Part shown: in pieces, positions 61,518 to 64,000 of the stretch | How the letters are laid out: every line of letters starts with the position of its first letter | Position numbering within the stretch: the stretch's first letter is position 1 | Assembly: GCF_900103825.1 (NCBI RefSeq) | Contig: NZ_FNIF01000013.1 | Span: 58,924-122,923 of the forward strand | Source of the DNA: Paenibacillus sp. yr247 | GTDB lineage: Bacteria; Bacillota; Bacilli; Paenibacillales; NBRC-103111 | Direction of reading: 5' to 3' | DNA: 64,000 nt | The notes under the pieces: generated by a model | What the model saw: only the letters and a program-made list of their open reading frames with translations | Databases searched by the model: none | What the model was told of the DNA's origin: nothing | Position numbers and translations under genes: made by a program

Positions 61518-62857
61518 ACACTAACGAGCTCCTTCTCCCGCAAATCGCTCTGCGCGGACATCATGTCCGGCATCGCATGGATGCCAAGAAGCGACAAGTG
61601 GTCGAAGAATTCCGGGTATGAGATGCGGTAAGCGTTCGGGAAAGTTAGCTCGCAGCCCACGCCGGCGGCTCGGAGCGAAGCAAGTGTAAATGCCATTTGC
61701 ACCCGGTGATCGTTGTACGTTGAAATCGAAGCACTCTTCAGTCCACTTACCCCTTCGATGATCAGGTCGTCGCCGACTTCACGGATGTTCGCTCCCATTT
61801 TATTCAGTTGAAGCATGGCCTTGACGCGGTTGGACTCTTTCATGCGCCCGGGGCCGATATTTTTGAGCACGGTCTCCCCTTGGGAAAGGGCCGCCAATAC
61901 GGATAATGACGGAATCAGGTCCGGAATGTGACGCATGTCAATCTCTCCGACGCCGACCGTTTGAACAGCCGAGCGCAGGATACGAACGTTATTGCTTCCC
62001 TTATCGTAGGCAAGCGGTACACCGAAGCTCTCGATGATTTCCAAAATTTTTCCTTCAGGATGTGTTCCTTTCCCTACCAGTCCTTGTAGTTCGATGTCCG
62101 CCGGGAACAACGCAGCTAGGACGAGCAAGAACGCCGCCGAGGATAAATCCGGCTCGATATGGACCTCGGCGGGTTGATACTTCTGGCCCGCGGGTACTCT
62201 CCAGCGAGTGCCGCTCGAGTCCGTCTCGACGTGGATGCCGAACTTCTTCTGCATGTCAATTGTAAGCTGGACATATGTTAGCTCGTTATGCGGTGGCAGC
62301 GCCTCGATGATCGTATCCTTCTCGGCGAACGGAGCCAGGATCAGGAGGCCCGATATCCACTGGCTCAGCGTGCCCGGAATTTGGATAAGGCCGCCCTTTG
62401 GCCTGCCAGGCTCAATGGTAACCGGCATTTTAAAATCGTTCGCCTGCCACTGAACCCCCATCGTGCCGAGCGCCTTGAGCAGCGGTCCTATCGGTCTTTC
62501 CCTAAGCGCCTTGTGACCGTTATAGACGGGCGTCATGCCTTTGGACAGGCTTCCTAATCCGAGCATGAACTGCAACGTCGAGCCCGAACTGCCAACCCGG
62601 ATTTTTCCATTGGTCGGCTTATAAGCTCCGCCCCAGACGCGATACCCGGATTCACTCGGGCTCACCGCAATACCGAAATCCTTGAGAGAATTAAGAGTAT
62701 CCCGGATATGTAATGCTCCGGATTTGCCGTGAATGATAGTTTCGCCCTCGGCCAACGATCCGAAAATTAATGCTCTGTGTAAATGGTATTTGGATGGGGG
62801 GACTGCAACAACTCCTTGTATTGATCCGTTATGGGGATGAACTTTTAATCTTTTCAA
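61514..62857 (-). CDS. EPSP-synthase-like protein with diverged active site (AnsK-like)
   Basis: A 447-residue protein of the AroA/MurA fold. The first motif is PPSKYHLHRAL where AroA has PGSKSISHRAL (Lys kept, Ser lost). The glycine loop is GSSGSTLQF (AroA GNSGTTxR: Asn and Arg lost). LRERPIG keeps Arg124. The Ser-Ser-Gln motif is LSQ, IPDL keeps Asp313, and KESNR replaces KETDR. The Lys before the FPDYF-like segment is not conserved (RISYPEFF), while DHR is kept. The changes hit PEP/phosphate contacts, so I infer a different reaction on a shikimate-like substrate, as for AnsK of Streptomyces. The start is TTG 62857 (AAGGAG eight bases upstream); the GTG at 62866 abuts that site. Confidence 0.8.
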   Translation of the reverse strand: MKRLKVHPHNGSIQGVVAVPPSKYHLHRALIFGSLAEGETIIHGKSGALHIRDTLNSLKDFGIAVSPSESGYRVWGGAYKPTNGKIRVGSSGSTLQFMLGLGSLSKGMTPVYNGHKALRERPIGPLLKALGTMGVQWQANDFKMPVTIEPGRPKGGLIQIPGTLSQWISGLLILAPFAEKDTIIEALPPHNELTYVQLTIDMQKKFGIHVETDSSGTRWRVPAGQKYQPAEVHIEPDLSSAAFLLVLAALFPADIELQGLVGKGTHPEGKILEIIESFGVPLAYDKGSNNVRILRSAVQTVGVGEIDMRHIPDLIPSLSVLAALSQGETVLKNIGPGRMKESNRVKAMLQLNKMGANIREVGDDLIIEGVSGLKSASISTYNDHRVQMAFTLASLRAAGVGCELTFPNAYRISYPEFFDHLSLLGIHAMPDMMSAQSDLREKELVSV

Positions 62858-62879
62858 CGATCTCACTCCTTATATTAAA

Positions 62880-63056
62880 ATGTACGAGGAGCAGTTCCGC
62901 CTGGCCCAGCAGAAGCGATTCGGCGCCTTCAGCGAGAAAACGCATCCGGATCAGATGGAGATGCATCTGTTTAACGAAGCGGAAGTGTTTGCTACCCTCG
63001 AAGGGCAAGCCACCGACGGAACACATCACGTACGAGCACCAGGCTACCCCTTGTAG
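62880..63056 (+). mobile_element. IS66-family transposase N-terminal fragment
   Basis: On the plus strand the 58-codon frame from ATG 62880 reads YEEQFRLAQQKRFGAFSE then THPDQMEMHLFNEAEV, the coiled-coil N-terminal region of IS66 TnpC transposases, and ends at TAG 63054-63056 after a run of unrelated residues. The catalytic domain and inverted repeats are missing. Its edge sits about 20 bases from the TTG of the EPSP-synthase-like gene, so the original upstream region of that operon has been replaced. Confidence 0.8.
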
Positions 63057-63142
63057 CTCATTGATTATCACGCCATTTCGAGTACCGTTTCGGCAACAAC
63101 TAAGACGCGAATCGTAGCATCAACTAGCACTTTTCAGTCCTA

Positions 63143-64000
63143 CTATTGCATCGATCGAGATGGCACATTCGACAAGAGCGGACCGAGTCCTTCGGCAATC
63201 GTTAGATGATTGAAAACGGCGTCACGGAGCCTTGAATACGGGAGCTCTGCCAACATCGCCGTTTGGACCGCGGCCACGATCTCTCCGGCCTCGGAACCGA
63301 TCATCGTGAAGCCGAGTATGCGGTCGTCGCTCCCACTGACAAGCACCTTCATGAAGCCTTGTGTTTCGTCCGTCGCAAACGTCCGCAGTACTTTGCTCAT
63401 CGGCAGTTTCGCGACGCGCACCGTGACGCCTTGGCGCTCTGCTTCGCTTTCGCTCAGTCCAACCCGGGCAAGCTGCGGGTCAGTGAACATGCAGTATGGA
63501 ACCAGCCGGTCGCGAGTGTTTCGGTTCCCTCCAGCAAGGTTATCCCTGATGATTCGGAAATCGTCTACTGAGGCGTGCGTGAAATGCGGGCTACCGGCAC
63601 ATTCCCCGATCGCCCAGACACTGGACACAGTCGTTTCCAGCCGTTCATTAACGCGAATGTATCCGCGTTCGTCCAAGTCAACGCCGGCCTGTTCAAGTCC
63701 GATATCGGCGGTGTTGGGAATACGCCCTGCCGCGACGAGTATGTCGCTGCCTTCGATCTTTTGCTCACCGGAAGCCGTTCGCACGGTGACGCTGACTTCC
63801 TTTCCAGATCGGCCATCCACGTGAAGTGTCTCTGCTCCCAATACAATTTGAATACCTTCGCCGCTTAGAATCCGTTGGATTTCCTCTGCCACATCCGGGT
63901 CTTCTCGGCTCATAAGTTGAGGCCCGCGCTCGACAATCGTCACGCGGCTGCCGAAGCGACGGTATGCTTGGGCCATTTCGATACCGATATATCCGCCTCC
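63143..64000 (-). CDS. Class I pyridine nucleotide-disulfide oxidoreductase (partial, 5' end outside window)
   Basis: The frame is open to the window edge, with GGGYIGIEMAQAYRRFGS at the start of the visible part (NAD-binding motif), IVERGPQLMSRED, then VAAGRIPNTADIGLE, the FAD-contact motif VWAIGECAG and a C-terminal dimerisation domain ending with HLTIAEGLGPLL. In place of the catalytic HP-E of lipoamide dehydrogenases the C-terminus has FNHLTIAEG, and the redox-active CxxxxC pair would lie outside the window. It resembles the mercuric-reductase-like/FAD-containing oxidoreductase group. It lies beyond the IS66 scar and may be unrelated to the ring-acid cluster. Confidence 0.85.
   Translation of the reverse strand, partial: GGGYIGIEMAQAYRRFGSRVTIVERGPQLMSREDPDVAEEIQRILSGEGIQIVLGAETLHVDGRSGKEVSVTVRTASGEQKIEGSDILVAAGRIPNTADIGLEQAGVDLDERGYIRVNERLETTVSSVWAIGECAGSPHFTHASVDDFRIIRDNLAGGNRNTRDRLVPYCMFTDPQLARVGLSESEAERQGVTVRVAKLPMSKVLRTFATDETQGFMKVLVSGSDDRILGFTMIGSEAGEIVAAVQTAMLAELPYSRLRDAVFNHLTIAEGLGPLLSNVPSRSMQ

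Overview
The window looks like the chromosome of a spore-forming, low-to-mid G+C Bacillales bacterium, most probably Paenibacillus or a close relative. The evidence is strong AGGAGG-type ribosome binding sites with frequent TTG/GTG starts, a sporulation sigma-K-like gene fragment, YesM/YesN two-component systems beside CUT1 sugar ABC transporters, cre-like CcpA sites, and a very large glycoside-hydrolase locus. No rRNA, tRNA or CRISPR array was seen. Most genes lie on the minus strand.

Region 1 (1-30.4 kb, minus strand) is a sugar-catabolic island. In transcription order it holds a CUT1 importer (binding protein, two permeases) behind a promoter bracketed by two cre-like boxes. Then come a GH38 alpha-mannosidase, a class II aldolase, a long GH38 with an N-terminal beta-sandwich extension, an MBL-fold hydrolase, a second GH38 and a GH2 beta-mannosidase. 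A DeoR regulator, a sedoheptulokinase-like FGGY kinase, an Asp/Glu-racemase-like protein and a third GH38 of the short type follow. The tail is a class II aldolase/DUF1537 kinase pair, a SIS protein, a ROK kinase, a GH36 alpha-galactosidase-like enzyme and a truncated FGGY kinase at the window edge. nagA sits upstream. Together they would import and dismantle mannose-rich, GlcNAc- and galactose-containing glycans. Small relics (an aldolase tail, an FAD-oxidoreductase head) show that genes have been lost from the island.

Region 2 (30.5-32.5 kb) is a decayed patch: a frameshifted gene relic and a sugar-phosphate isomerase whose two halves now face opposite strands. Region 3 (32.5-40.5 kb) is a complete second sugar uptake and sensing unit: two binding proteins, a YesM-type histidine kinase, a YesN-type AraC response regulator and two permeases.

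Region 4 (40.9-55.7 kb) is a mosaic of single genes (MFS and ABC components, SDRs, ketopantoate reductase with a divergent LysR regulator, an M50B-like membrane protein, AraC, MgtC) and many broken ones. The broken ones are a 5'-truncated sigK, a half EamA transporter, a multiply mutated zwf, a gnd fragment and IS scars. A 53-codon membrane-protein ORF, translationally coupled to mgtC, is among the small genes.

Region 5 (55.9-62.9 kb) is the most interesting part. It is a compact minus-strand operon of an EPSP-synthase-like protein with altered active-site residues, an acyl-CoA ligase, an acyl-CoA dehydrogenase, a 2,4-dienoyl-CoA-reductase-like flavoenzyme and an enoyl-reductase-type SDR. This is the same set of five activities used to convert shikimate to cyclohexanecarboxyl-CoA in the Streptomyces ansatrienin pathway. 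It is flanked by IS3 and IS66 relics, which suggests acquisition by transfer, and it could supply a starter unit for omega-cyclohexyl fatty acids or a secondary metabolite. A partial pyridine-nucleotide disulfide oxidoreductase closes the window.
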